Origin: Fulvimarina sp.
GTDB lineage: Bacteria; Pseudomonadota; Alphaproteobacteria; Rhizobiales; Rhizobiaceae
Length of the DNA: 64,000 bases
Reading direction: 5' to 3'
NCBI GenBank assembly: GCA_002700095.1
Contig: PACL01000047.1
Location: 1-64,000, forward strand
Both the position numbers and the translations under genes were made by a program. Each line of letters begins with the position of its first letter. Positions within the stretch are counted from its first letter, which is position 1. The notes below the pieces were generated by a model. It had not been told where the DNA came from and searched no databases. It was given only the letters and a program-made list of their open reading frames with translations. Below, piece by piece: positions 23,912-32,075 of the stretch.

Positions 23912-25213
23912 TTACGACCCTCCAGGTCCATCCTTCCCCTTCAACCCCTTCATCCGGATCTGCCGTCGGCTCATCCGGCGGAACGATTGCAGGAACAACT
24001 CTGCCGTCGCCCCGACCGATTTCAGGACAGCCCACCAGGCGCTCCCGTCAACGAAGCCCCCATAGGCATGCTCGCGGTCGCTTTCAGCGACACGAACCTC
24101 CGCCGTCTCGATCAGCCGTTGGACCACCTGGTAGTCGTCCCGCGCGATATCCGGATGATGCGCGAGCTGCTTCGCGGCCGTATGCAGCGACAGGACGACG
24201 CTGTTCGTCTCGGCACCGATTTCCTGTCGTTGCTCGTCGGAGAGGATGGCAAGGGGGACGGCGCGGCGCCCAGCCAGCGACAAGGCAGGGGAGCGGTCCG
24301 TGTGGTCAAAGGTCTTGGCCGCCTCGAGGAGTGATCCAAAGGCCGGTTCGCGCACGAGCTCGGCCGCGTGACGGATCCGCACCTCGGCGGCGATTGCCGG
24401 CGCCTCGGCCGGTTCGGCGAGCTTCGCCACCTCTTCGGCCGAGCGGGCGAGCTTCTCGACGCCAATCGTCCGCTGCGCCTCGAAGCCGGCCTTGCCGGGA
24501 TTGTAGGCCCAGCCGGGATCGATGCCGTCGGGAACGCGCTGGATCTCGCCGGTGCGCTTGTTTAGCCACTCGCGGCTGCCGCCCACCGGCGCTTCGAACT
24601 TGAGCGGCAGCCCCTGAGACAGGAGCCGGTCGACGTCGCGCTGTGAGAGGCTCTGCAGCGTGCATTTGCAGCCCCAGCCATTCGGGCACGCATGGGTGTT
24701 CCACCAGGGATGATCGACCGGCAACACTGTGTTGTGCCAGGCCTGGTGCTGCAGGCGCGGGTTCTCCTGGCCTTCCAGATGGACGTAGCGCAAGAACGGC
24801 CGCGCCCGCTTGTTGCGCTCAAAGCTCGACCAGTGCCCAGCCGCGTAAGACACCCGCATGTTGGTGTCGAAGATCGTTGCCAGGCGGCGTGTCGATCCGA
24901 GCTGCGCGATTGTCTCCTCGCCAGTGAGCGGATCGGCCACCAGCTGCCGGCCCCACCAGCCCTTGGCTTGCAACACCGGCGTCAGCTCTTTCGAGAAGTC
25001 TCGGAACGTCCGCCCCTCGGAAAGCGCCTTCGAATAGGCTTCGAAGATGTCACCGAGGACGTCGAAGCCGGCGGACTTCGCCACCGTGAACATCGACGCG
25101 TGATCGGCCTGCCAGTCGTCGAGCCAGGAAAACTGTGGCTTGAGCGTCGCGCCGCGCCGTTCCAGCGCGGCGATCGCCTCGGTGAAGGGCAGCGCCTGAA
25201 GCTCGATCGCCAC
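23912..25213 (-). CDS. MuF-like minor head protein with C-terminal nuclease-toxin-like domain
   Basis: 433 residues, GTG start, beginning just after the portal stop. The MuF domain (residues 90-240) has RLATIFDTNMRVSYAAGHWS, RYVHLEGQENPRLQHQAWHN, and CPNGWGCKCTLQSLSQRDVD, the family hallmark. Residues 315-430 form a second domain with VVLSLHTAAKQLAHHPDIAR, DDYQVVQRLIETAEVR, then WWAVLKSVGATAELFLQSFR and a basic tail. The LSxxTxxxxxxHPDxxxxxY start and the W-x-A-V-K...T/S-F end recall the phage BECR-fold nuclease domains (PBECR) often fused to MuF. MuF proteins enter the capsid and can be injected with DNA. The toxin assignment is inferred from pattern. Confidence 0.8.
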   Translation of the reverse strand: MAIELQALPFTEAIAALERRGATLKPQFSWLDDWQADHASMFTVAKSAGFDVLGDIFEAYSKALSEGRTFRDFSKELTPVLQAKGWWGRQLVADPLTGEETIAQLGSTRRLATIFDTNMRVSYAAGHWSSFERNKRARPFLRYVHLEGQENPRLQHQAWHNTVLPVDHPWWNTHACPNGWGCKCTLQSLSQRDVDRLLSQGLPLKFEAPVGGSREWLNKRTGEIQRVPDGIDPGWAYNPGKAGFEAQRTIGVEKLARSAEEVAKLAEPAEAPAIAAEVRIRHAAELVREPAFGSLLEAAKTFDHTDRSPALSLAGRRAVPLAILSDEQRQEIGAETNSVVLSLHTAAKQLAHHPDIARDDYQVVQRLIETAEVRVAESDREHAYGGFVDGSAWWAVLKSVGATAELFLQSFRRMSRRQIRMKGLKGKDGPGGS

Positions 25214-25217
25214 GCCC

Positions 25218-26831
25218 TCACGCCTCGTCGTTCAAAGGCTCGCCTGCCTCGCCGGCCAGCCTGGCGGCGAAGACGGCTTGCGTCAGCTTTTCCGCCAGGG
25301 CCCTCGGGTCCATCGCGGCAACATGCGCCGTCAGGATCGCCTGCGCCTCCGCCTCGTCGCCGGCGGCCGAAAGCTTCGCCTCGAGCCCCGCGATCATCGG
25401 CGCCACCAGCGGTTCCCAGTCGCCCAGGATCTCGTCGACCGCCCGGTCGATCGCATCCCTCTCGCGAACCGCGCGCGCCGCCAGGCTCGCCGGTGGCCCA
25501 GCTGGGTCCACCTTCTCTGTCTCTGAAGGCTTCGCTCCCTTGGCGCTCTTGTCGTCCGGACTGCTGCCGGGCGCCGGCGCCGTCGGCACACCGAGCAGCT
25601 CCTCGTCTTTCTCGGGTTCCGAAAGCCCCACCCGCTCGCGCATCTCCCGCTGTGAAACCTTCAGCCCGAGCGGCACGAGAACAGAGACGGCGTTCGTCAG
25701 ACCACCGAGATCCTCGGGCGCTGCGACCTGATAGGTGGCCCGGGGATAGAGCTGTTGCGGCCCGAAGTTCATCGCGACGAACGGCACGACCAGGTCGCGC
25801 GTTATCGTCTGGCCCAGCTGCTTGCCGTCCGCGGCCTGGATGTCGAGGCGGACGTCGTTATGGACCGTGGCCTGGGCCTTTGACGATCCGTTGTCCGAGG
25901 TCATGGTCTGGCCGAGAACGAGCTTGGAGACCTGCTTGTCGACATAGTCGATCAGTCCACCGAAGACGCCGGCGCCATGCTGCCCCTCAACCTTCTCGAA
26001 CACCATCTCCATCCCGGCCGGAATGATGGCGGCCGCATCGTTGGCGATCGCCCGCACCGCCTGGAGAAGGATGCGCTTGTCGGCATCCGAGGCGTTCGGG
26101 CCGAACTTGCCGATCCGCAGCGGCACACCATAGATCTCGGCGAAGCTCGCCCAGTCCTTCAGGGCGAAGCTCTGGATCAGAAACGCCCAGGCGGCGGGGC
26201 GCGCCATGCCGCGCCGGATCGGCAGCCCCATGCGGGTGCGCGGCTCGTGAATGATGAACTTCGCCGCCGGCAGAGCCAGGCCGTTACGTGGGTCGGCGTC
26301 GTCGCGCATCCGCAGCTCGGTGCGCGTCGCCTCGTCGTACTGGAAGAAGCGCTGATCGCGCCAGACGAAGTCGACCGGACGCAGAAAGCCAAGCTCATAA
26401 TCCCAGATGATCTCAGAAACGGCGTAGCCCTTGCCGATCCCATCGGTCAGGGTTCCCGACATGTCCTCGAAGCGCGGATCCTCCACGAGATTGTTGACGG
26501 CGTCGACGATCTTCGTCGGGACTTCCTTGTCGTGCTCGATCGAGACAGGAATGCCCTCGATCGCCAGCCGCCGGGTCTGCAGCTGCGAGGCGTAATGGAG
26601 ATATCGCTCCTCCATCTCCATCGCGAGGGTGAGATAGGCGCGCGCGTCACCGTCCGCCGACTGGCGCAGGATCCCGGCGAGCCGCTCCGGTCCGAGCCCC
26701 GAGGCGACGGCATCGCCGATCACCCGCCGCGGTCCCCATTCCTGCGGCGTCGCAAATTCGGAGCCGAGGGTCGAGGCTTCCGGCGAGCGGCCCCAGCGGT
26801 CCTGGAAGCGGACGATCGCGGCCTTCACCAT
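25218..26831 (-). CDS. Portal protein (Mu gp29-like, DUF935)
   Basis: 537 residues. QEWGPRRVIGDAVASGLGPE, MEMEERYLHYASQLQTRRLA, and YDYELGFLRPVDFVWRDQRF-like segments, followed by LVLGQTMTSDNGSSKAQATV, are DUF935 signatures. It is the dodecameric portal through which DNA is packaged and released. The last 130 residues (from about 400) are charged and partly disordered, as in Mu gp29. Its ATG overlaps the terminase stop by 7 bases, and MuF follows 4 bases after its own stop, so the packaging genes are coupled. Confidence 0.9.
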   Translation of the reverse strand: MVKAAIVRFQDRWGRSPEASTLGSEFATPQEWGPRRVIGDAVASGLGPERLAGILRQSADGDARAYLTLAMEMEERYLHYASQLQTRRLAIEGIPVSIEHDKEVPTKIVDAVNNLVEDPRFEDMSGTLTDGIGKGYAVSEIIWDYELGFLRPVDFVWRDQRFFQYDEATRTELRMRDDADPRNGLALPAAKFIIHEPRTRMGLPIRRGMARPAAWAFLIQSFALKDWASFAEIYGVPLRIGKFGPNASDADKRILLQAVRAIANDAAAIIPAGMEMVFEKVEGQHGAGVFGGLIDYVDKQVSKLVLGQTMTSDNGSSKAQATVHNDVRLDIQAADGKQLGQTITRDLVVPFVAMNFGPQQLYPRATYQVAAPEDLGGLTNAVSVLVPLGLKVSQREMRERVGLSEPEKDEELLGVPTAPAPGSSPDDKSAKGAKPSETEKVDPAGPPASLAARAVRERDAIDRAVDEILGDWEPLVAPMIAGLEAKLSAAGDEAEAQAILTAHVAAMDPRALAEKLTQAVFAARLAGEAGEPLNDEA

Positions 26832-28426
26832 AGCCTTCGGTCTCCTGTGATCAGGCTTTCACCGCCGGTCGCAAAGCCGAGCCCGCCCGCCTGATCGAGG
26901 GCCGAGGCGGGCGTGTAGCCGTATTCCATGACATCCGCCTTCGCGGCCTGATGGCCGAGGCAGAGCGCGACGGCGAAGTCGCCATGGCGCTGGCCGCCGT
27001 CGGCGCCCTTGGTGCGCGCATCGTTCGGCACCATCGGGATGCCACGAACCATCTGGATCTGCCGCAGGTCACCCTTCAGGTCGACGTCGCGCGGAATGAG
27101 CAGCGTGCGGTCCTCGATCGCTGCCTTCATCGGCGGCATGTTCTCCAGATACCAGGCCTGACTCAGCATCACCGCCTCGATCGCCAGCGCGCCGTAGCGC
27201 TGGATGGCGTATTCGGCGAGGAACTGGCCGTTGCCACGGGCGTCGTGGCGGCCGTTGCCGAAGCGCGGCAGCAGGTCCACGATCCAGAAGAGCAGCTGCT
27301 CCTGCTGGCGGAACGGCACATTGCGCAGCTCGACGACGAAGGGCACCCGCCGAACCAGATCACGCTGCTCGACCACGGGCACGAACACCGAAAGGTCGCC
27401 CGATCGCCCGAAGTCGAAGCCGTAGTGGTGGCGCTGCCGACGGTCGAGGGTGTCAAGATGCGGCGCGATCGTCTGCTCGAGCCACGCCTGGACATAGGCA
27501 CCCCGCTCGGCATCCGGCCTGAGTTCGAAGCCCGCCGGGCAGGAGAGACGGAAGACCGGCGCGTCCGCCACCATCACCGCCTCGATCTGCGCCGAGGTGA
27601 GGTAGACGCCGGAGCCCTGGGCCGGGATGCAGTCGAGTTCCTCGGCCGCGCCGTCACCGTACTGCGCCCGGATCTCGGCGCGCCATTGCGCCTCGCCCTC
27701 GGGCGACCATGTCTTGCCGTTGACGAGGCAGATCCGCTTGTAGAGCCCCTGTTCCAGCGCTTCGTCGAAGGTGACGCGGACGATCTTGCCGGGCCTGCGC
27801 CCCTCGCGGATCGCCTGGATCAGCTGGTTGAACGGATTGTCGATCCCGTTGTGGGTCGAAATCACCAGCACCTTGCCGCCCCAAATCAGCAGCGCGAAGG
27901 CCGCCTTAAGCAGTTCCTCGGCCTCGTCGTGGAAGGCAAATTCGTCGAGGATGACAAAGCCCTGTCGGCCGCGCAGCGAGCGGGGCTTCGACGAGAGGGC
28001 AACGATCTCGTAGCCCGAGGCGAACGAGATCCGGAAGGCCTGGATCGAACGGTCGGCGCCCTTCTCGCCTTCCTCGGTGAACAGGAACTCCTGCACGGCC
28101 GAGGCGGCCGTGCCGAACGACCGTGCCCACATGGCGCAGGTGTCGACGAACTCCCGCGCCATGTCGAGGTTGTAGCCGAGATACAGGGTGTCCATGCCGC
28201 CGGCGCTCTTGGCCTTGCCGGAGGTGAGCACCGCCTCGGCCGCAATTCCCCAGGTCGCACCGACGCGGCGGGACTTGTCCGTGACGGTCAGCTGGTGGTT
28301 TCGAACCGCCTCCACCAGTTCGAGCTGGTACGGCAGGAGAATGCCGCGGGCGGTCAGCTCCGCTTGTCCGGACTGCCCATCGAGCATCTCGCGGCGATGC
28401 GCTGCCCAGTCGGATGTCGCGCTCAT
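26825..28426 (-). CDS. Terminase large subunit (Mu gp28-like)
   Basis: 533 residues from the ATG at 28426, which overlaps the small-subunit stop by 4 bases. The ATPase part has a Walker A-like DKSRRVGATWG at residues 50-60 and a Walker B FVILDEFAFHDEAEELLKA. The nuclease part has HHYGFDFGRSGDLSVFVPV, an RNase H-like metal site. Mu gp28 cuts and pumps prophage DNA into heads by a headful mechanism, taking some host DNA at each end. The open frame extends further upstream, but only opposite to the real gp27-like frame. Confidence 0.9.
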   Translation of the reverse strand: MSATSDWAAHRREMLDGQSGQAELTARGILLPYQLELVEAVRNHQLTVTDKSRRVGATWGIAAEAVLTSGKAKSAGGMDTLYLGYNLDMAREFVDTCAMWARSFGTAASAVQEFLFTEEGEKGADRSIQAFRISFASGYEIVALSSKPRSLRGRQGFVILDEFAFHDEAEELLKAAFALLIWGGKVLVISTHNGIDNPFNQLIQAIREGRRPGKIVRVTFDEALEQGLYKRICLVNGKTWSPEGEAQWRAEIRAQYGDGAAEELDCIPAQGSGVYLTSAQIEAVMVADAPVFRLSCPAGFELRPDAERGAYVQAWLEQTIAPHLDTLDRRQRHHYGFDFGRSGDLSVFVPVVEQRDLVRRVPFVVELRNVPFRQQEQLLFWIVDLLPRFGNGRHDARGNGQFLAEYAIQRYGALAIEAVMLSQAWYLENMPPMKAAIEDRTLLIPRDVDLKGDLRQIQMVRGIPMVPNDARTKGADGGQRHGDFAVALCLGHQAAKADVMEYGYTPASALDQAGGLGFATGGESLITGDRRLW

Positions 28427-29004
28427 TGCTTGACACCAAGGATGCCGGAGCTGATCGCGTCGATGACGTCCTGCGTCAGGCCGCGCTCCTTGCCGACCGC
28501 CTTCACCGCCTCGGCCGCCTTGGTCAGTTTCGCGTCGAGCTCCGCCTGGGCCGCACGGCGGACATCGGCGCTGGTCTTCTGTGCTCCGACGACCGCCTGC
28601 AGCGAGCGCGAGAGGAACATGACGCTCTCGGGATCGAGCTTGCCGCTTTCGCCGAGATCCCACGCTGCCTGCTTGAGCAACGTTGCGAGGCCGACCGTCA
28701 TCGAGTCGCCGGCATCGGGACCAAGGCGCTCGGTGATCGCGCGCGTGATGTCCTGGGTCTCCTTCATCCGCCGGGTCGTCGCGGCAAGCCGCAGCGAGTG
28801 ACGGTTGAAGGCGGACGACGAGATCGGGCCGAGGCCGATCGCCGCCAGCCGCTCGTTGAATTCGGCGAGGATCTCGGTCTGCGGCCGCTGGCTCGCGATC
28901 AGCTCGTCGACAGCCCACTGGATGTCGGGCCCGGCAATCTCGGGCAGCATATCGATCGCCGACAGCCGCCCGCGTCCTTCGCCCTTACGCCGCCGCCGGC
29001 TCAT
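28423..29004 (-). CDS. Terminase small subunit-like (Mu gp27-like, DUF3486)
   Basis: 193 residues from MSRRRRKGEGRGRLSAIDML. The basic N-terminus, then LPEIAGPDIQWAVDELIASQ and SSSAFNRHSLRLAATTRRMK, and long helices after residue 95, fit DUF3486, the Mu gp27 family. It directly precedes and overlaps the terminase large subunit gene. It probably recognises the phage DNA end to start packaging. Confidence 0.85.
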   Translation of the reverse strand: MSRRRRKGEGRGRLSAIDMLPEIAGPDIQWAVDELIASQRPQTEILAEFNERLAAIGLGPISSSAFNRHSLRLAATTRRMKETQDITRAITERLGPDAGDSMTVGLATLLKQAAWDLGESGKLDPESVMFLSRSLQAVVGAQKTSADVRRAAQAELDAKLTKAAEAVKAVGKERGLTQDVIDAISSGILGVKQ

Positions 29005-29006
29005 GG

Positions 29007-29333
29007 TCAGCGTCCTCCAGCGGAGGGCCGCTTGATGCCGGGCAGGACGGACCGCATCAGGACATGGTCGGCACCGGCCTCGGTCAGGACGGCGATGACG
29101 ATCGGCTCGCCCGAGCGGAGCAGCCTGACGGCGCCGGCGCTCTGCTCGAGCCAGGCCAGCTGCGTGCGGACGTAGGCACGCCCCCTGTTGATCGCATAGC
29201 GGTCCGACATCAGGTCGTTGAGCATCGAGTCCGTCAGGCGATAGTCGCCTTGTTCGGCGAGGCACCGCAGGATGCACAGGCGCGCGCTCTCGTCATAGGT
29301 GTCGGAGAAGCCTTCGAAGTTCATCCCTCTCAT
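29007..29333 (-). CDS. Mu gp26-like winged-helix protein
   Basis: 108 residues starting MRGMNFEGFSDTYDESARLC. The segment ILRCLAEQGDYRLTDSMLND and YVRTQLAWLEQSAGAVRLLR read as a winged helix with an AVRLL wing, the pattern called ArsR-like in Mu/B3-type phages. ATG 29333 overlaps the previous stop (ATGA). It lies between gp25-like and gp27-like genes, as in Mu. It may act with the terminase; a transcription role is not shown. Confidence 0.75.
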   Translation of the reverse strand: MRGMNFEGFSDTYDESARLCILRCLAEQGDYRLTDSMLNDLMSDRYAINRGRAYVRTQLAWLEQSAGAVRLLRSGEPIVIAVLTEAGADHVLMRSVLPGIKRPSAGGR

Positions 29334-29743
29334 TTCCCGTCCTTCGCGCGCATCGCGGCCTCGTACATGAAGGATTCGATCCGCCCCACGCCGTGAGCCG
29401 TCGCGGCCGTTCGCTGATCGATCGACTCGAAGCGGCCCTCCATCCGCGTGAAGGCCAATTCCAGCTTGTGAACCTCGTCCCGGGTGGCGCGGTGCTGGAC
29501 GTCGCTCTCGACGTGGGAGATCCGCGCCTCGATCCCGTCGACCTTCTCGGCGATCGAGGCGATGCCCTTCGTCACCGCGCTGATCTGCCCGTCGTCGATG
29601 AGGGTCTTCTTGTTCCCGACCGTCGCCAGGACGCCCGACCACTTCAGGCCGACGATCAGCACGATCAGCACGACGACGATCGCCGCGACGGCCGGGCCAG
29701 CGGTGCTGGCGAGTTTGCCGGCAAGATCGACGAGCTCTTTCAT
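29330..29743 (-). CDS. Mu gp25-like membrane coiled-coil protein (DUF2730-like)
   Basis: 137 residues from MKELVDLAGKLASTAGPAVA. A single membrane helix (VAAIVVVLIVLIVGLKWSGV) at residues 18-38 is followed by a long coiled coil (KVDGIEARISHVESDVQHRA). ATG 29743 overlaps the previous stop. Proteins with this layout sit between lysis and terminase genes in Mu-like phages. It may act as a spanin-like or lysis accessory protein, but no lipobox is present. Confidence 0.7.
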   Translation of the reverse strand: MKELVDLAGKLASTAGPAVAAIVVVLIVLIVGLKWSGVLATVGNKKTLIDDGQISAVTKGIASIAEKVDGIEARISHVESDVQHRATRDEVHKLELAFTRMEGRFESIDQRTAATAHGVGRIESFMYEAAMRAKDGK

Positions 29744-30162
29744 GGGCGCCTCTGCGGTCGGTTCCATCCGAGCCACACTCCAGTCATGGCCGTGAGGAAG
29801 GCGATCGCCGTGTACATGCGGGCGCCGGTGGTGATTGCCTGGCCGTTCCAGAAGCTGAGCGCGACTATGGTCCAGAGACCCGCGGCGATCGCCATGGCGA
29901 CGAAGCGCAGGGTGGCTCGCTGGCGCGTCACCGGCACCATCGCCGCAAGATGCACGATGACCACGCTGCCCATCAGCAGCACCCAGCCCCAGGCCGGCAG
30001 GAAGTTGAACGCGGTGTAGCTGTCGCGCAGAAGGACCTGCGGGTCACCGGCGAGGAACTGCGCCCACCCGGCGAGCCCGAGAAGCGACAGCCATTCGACG
30101 GGTCGGGCCGGATCGGGAAAAAAGATTGCGGTGAAGAGGTCGACGACGCGGCCACGAGACAT
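29740..30162 (-). CDS. Multi-pass membrane protein in the lysis region
   Basis: 140 residues with about four membrane segments (PVEWLSLLGLAGWAQFLAGD; WGWVLLMGSVVIVHLAAMVP; RFVAMAIAAGLWTIVALSFW; MYTAIAFLTAMTGVWLGW). It lies between two other membrane genes, after the endolysin, so it may be a holin or antiholin. No family is recognised. Its stop overlaps the gp25-like start by 4 bases. Confidence 0.65.
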   Translation of the reverse strand: MSRGRVVDLFTAIFFPDPARPVEWLSLLGLAGWAQFLAGDPQVLLRDSYTAFNFLPAWGWVLLMGSVVIVHLAAMVPVTRQRATLRFVAMAIAAGLWTIVALSFWNGQAITTGARMYTAIAFLTAMTGVWLGWNRPQRRP

Positions 30163-30194
30163 TCAAGAAGATCCTGCTGTCTGGAATCGAGATG

Positions 30195-30218
30195 CCGCGG
30201 CGCTCTGTGGCGCCGCGG
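30195..30218. other. Perfect GC hairpin between lysis-region membrane genes
   Basis: Arms CCGCGGCGC and GCGCCGCGG (9 bp) flank TCTGTG. It lies in the 77-bp gap between the genes at 30162 and 30240. No U-run follows on the minus strand, so it is a hairpin of unknown effect rather than a clear terminator. Confidence 0.45.
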
Positions 30219-30239
30219 GCGACATTGCGATGATTGCGC

Positions 30240-30872
30240 TCAGGCTGGCTGCAAGGCTCCCAGCCGCTCCTCGTCCAGATCCACTAGCCAGTCGGTGAGC
30301 CTCGCCTCGATCATCTCGGCGAGACGGTGGTCGCCCTGCTCGGTGATACCGAAATGCTTGAGTGCGCCCGGCAGCTTCTGCGCCGCGTAGCCTGCGGCGA
30401 TGCTGATCGCTTCGTTCTTCATCGCGACGGGGATGCCGCCGGCGGCGCGATCCTTCAGCTTCTCGGCGGCGTAATCGACCGCCTTGCCAAGGCCCTGGTC
30501 AAGGATCTTGCCGACGCTCTCGTCGATCTGCCAGCCGGTCTTCTTCCGGAAGAGCGCAAAGGCCCAGGCGGCGAGTGCCGAAAGAACAGCGAGCGCCATC
30601 GGCGCGACGATCTCGATCATCGCCCCGGCGATCGGGCCAAGGTCGATCGTTGCCGGCGCCGCGGCCGCGACCTCGGCATGAGCGATGCCGGCGAGGACGA
30701 GGATCGCGAGGAGGACGACCAGGACGACAAGGATTGCCCACGAAAGCCCGCCGGCGACGAGACGCCAGAAGCGCGAGGCCGACAGGTCGACGGGATCGGC
30801 CACGGTCACCGTCGGTCGCGTGACTGCGAGGAGCGCCCCGAGTAGGGGCGTGAGAAAAGCCAGAAAGCGCAT
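30240..30872 (-). CDS. Putative holin-like membrane protein
   Basis: 210 residues, ATG preceded by AAAGG. The membrane segments are near residues 40-65 (LSWAILVVLVVLLAILVLAG) and 82-107 (AGAMIEIVAPMALAVLSALA). A soluble amphipathic C-terminus follows (DESVGKILDQGLGKAVDYAA). Two membrane helices with a helical tail, next to the endolysin, is a common holin arrangement. The first 20 residues are also hydrophobic and could be a signal or a third helix. No family match is certain. Confidence 0.6.
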   Translation of the reverse strand: MRFLAFLTPLLGALLAVTRPTVTVADPVDLSASRFWRLVAGGLSWAILVVLVVLLAILVLAGIAHAEVAAAAPATIDLGPIAGAMIEIVAPMALAVLSALAAWAFALFRKKTGWQIDESVGKILDQGLGKAVDYAAEKLKDRAAGGIPVAMKNEAISIAAGYAAQKLPGALKHFGITEQGDHRLAEMIEARLTDWLVDLDEERLGALQPA

Positions 30873-30931
30873 GGGAGACCTTTCGAAGGCGGTTTGAAAG
30901 AGGCGAGGAACCGCGCCCAGCTTGGCTGTGC

Positions 30932-31606
30932 TCAGGCGGCGACCGGAAGCCGCAGCCCGTTGCTGAGGATCGACGAGATCGAGTAGGTCGACCGCTTCAC
31001 CATGTTAGAGACGTTGCCGTTGATGGCGGTCACGGTCCCGTTCGCGTTCACCTTCTCGATCAGGAAGACGTGCCCGAAGGTCGGGCTCGTTCCACGCGGG
31101 ATGACACCGATCGCGCCGGGCACCGGCACGGTGATGCGCTTGCCATAGTCGCAGAACGATCGTGCCAGAGCCGACTTCGTCGACGGGAAACCACAGGCGA
31201 CAAGCCAACCGTTAAGGGCGACGGCGCACCAAGCGTCGTCGTCGTTGTTCCACCAGTCGATGCCGGCGGCCTTGCCCCATGTCACGATCTGCTCGTTGTC
31301 GACCGGTCCGGGGATCTCCTTCAGTCCGATCCATTTGCGCGCCTCTTCGAGCAGCAGCTCGAGCGAAGGATCGACGGGCGACGTCTGCGCCGCCGGAAGG
31401 ATGATCGACGCGGCCTTCGCCGTCGGTGAGAACAGCGTCGTCAACGTGATCGGGCCGACATAATCGCGGGCGGCGAGGCCGTGAGCGGTCTTGAAGGCGA
31501 TGGTGGCGGAGGACGTCATCGCGCCTGCGGCACCGTCGAGGTCGCCGTGGTAGTAGCCGAGCTTCTGGAGTCGGCCCTGAAATGTCCTGATGATGTCTTT
31601 TTCCAC
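30932..31606 (-). CDS. Endolysin: peptidoglycan-binding plus NlpC/CHAP-like domain
   Basis: 224 residues. The start is GTG 31606, with GAGAGG 7 bases ahead. Residues 5-62 are a peptidoglycan-binding fold (FQGRLQKLGYYHGDLDGAAG). Residues 85-224 are a TIGR02594/NlpC-type cysteine hydrolase, with Cys127 in DDDAWCAVALNGWLVACGF and His179 in SPTFGHVFLIEK. No signal peptide is seen, so a holin is needed for release. It is the first gene of the late operon, starting 59 bp after the late promoter element, the place of Mu lys. Confidence 0.85.
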   Translation of the reverse strand: MEKDIIRTFQGRLQKLGYYHGDLDGAAGAMTSSATIAFKTAHGLAARDYVGPITLTTLFSPTAKAASIILPAAQTSPVDPSLELLLEEARKWIGLKEIPGPVDNEQIVTWGKAAGIDWWNNDDDAWCAVALNGWLVACGFPSTKSALARSFCDYGKRITVPVPGAIGVIPRGTSPTFGHVFLIEKVNANGTVTAINGNVSNMVKRSTYSISSILSNGLRLPVAA

Positions 31607-31664
31607 CGGGGTGCCTCTCGCGGGTGACGATGAGGCCTGACCATGCGGGATGCGACGGCGGGGT

Positions 31665-31683
31665 ATCAGTCGGGACATGTCCC
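31665..31683 (-). promoter_or_regulatory. Late promoter element (Plys-like): GGGACATGTCCCGACTGAT
   Basis: Identical over 19 bp to the element at 23200-23218, with the same palindrome GGGACATGTCCC at 31672-31683. It starts 9 bp after the stop of the Mor/C-type gene and lies upstream of the endolysin. The flanking DNA is not conserved between the two copies, which points to a protein-binding site rather than a duplicated block. Confidence 0.62.
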
Positions 31684-31691
31684 AGGGGCGG

Positions 31692-32075
31692 TCAGTTCCC
31701 GGGAGAGCCGAAGAGATCGGTCTGGCGGGGATCGGCCTGGCGGCGGCGCGGCGGCCGCGCGGAGGGGCGTCGGCGGAAGAGCTTCTCGACGCCGTTGACG
31801 CTGATTCCGAGCCGCTTGGCAATCTCGCGATTGTTCAGATCGGCGGCGCGATAGTGTCTTGCCCGGAAGGCGCGGGCAAGAGGGATGGAAATCTCGTCGC
31901 CGCCGAAGCGCTTGGCCAGCCGCGAGGCAACTTCCTCCCCGAGCTTTCCGGCGATCTCGGTGCCGGTCTCGCTCTTCGGGATATAGCGCCGCTCGCCGCC
32001 ATAGGCCTCGACCAGGCGGATGAAATCCTGAGGCCCCAGCAGCTCGATCAGCTCGTCTTCCAGCCGGTCGCTCAT
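31692..32075 (-). CDS. Mor/C-type late transcription activator
   Basis: 127 residues. LIELLGPQDFIRLVEAYGGE, RRYIPK, and IAGKLGEEVASRLAKRFGGD followed by LARAFRARHYRAADLNNREI and AKRLGISVNGVEKLFRRR match the Mor/C family. The N-terminal dimer domain is followed by a helix-turn-helix. In Mu, Mor and C switch on the middle and late promoters in turn. Only one such gene is seen here, so this protein may serve the late step directly. It lies at the end of the early operon, just upstream of the endolysin and the late element. Its ATG overlaps the methyltransferase stop. Confidence 0.82.
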   Translation of the reverse strand: MSDRLEDELIELLGPQDFIRLVEAYGGERRYIPKSETGTEIAGKLGEEVASRLAKRFGGDEISIPLARAFRARHYRAADLNNREIAKRLGISVNGVEKLFRRRPSARPPRRRQADPRQTDLFGSPGN

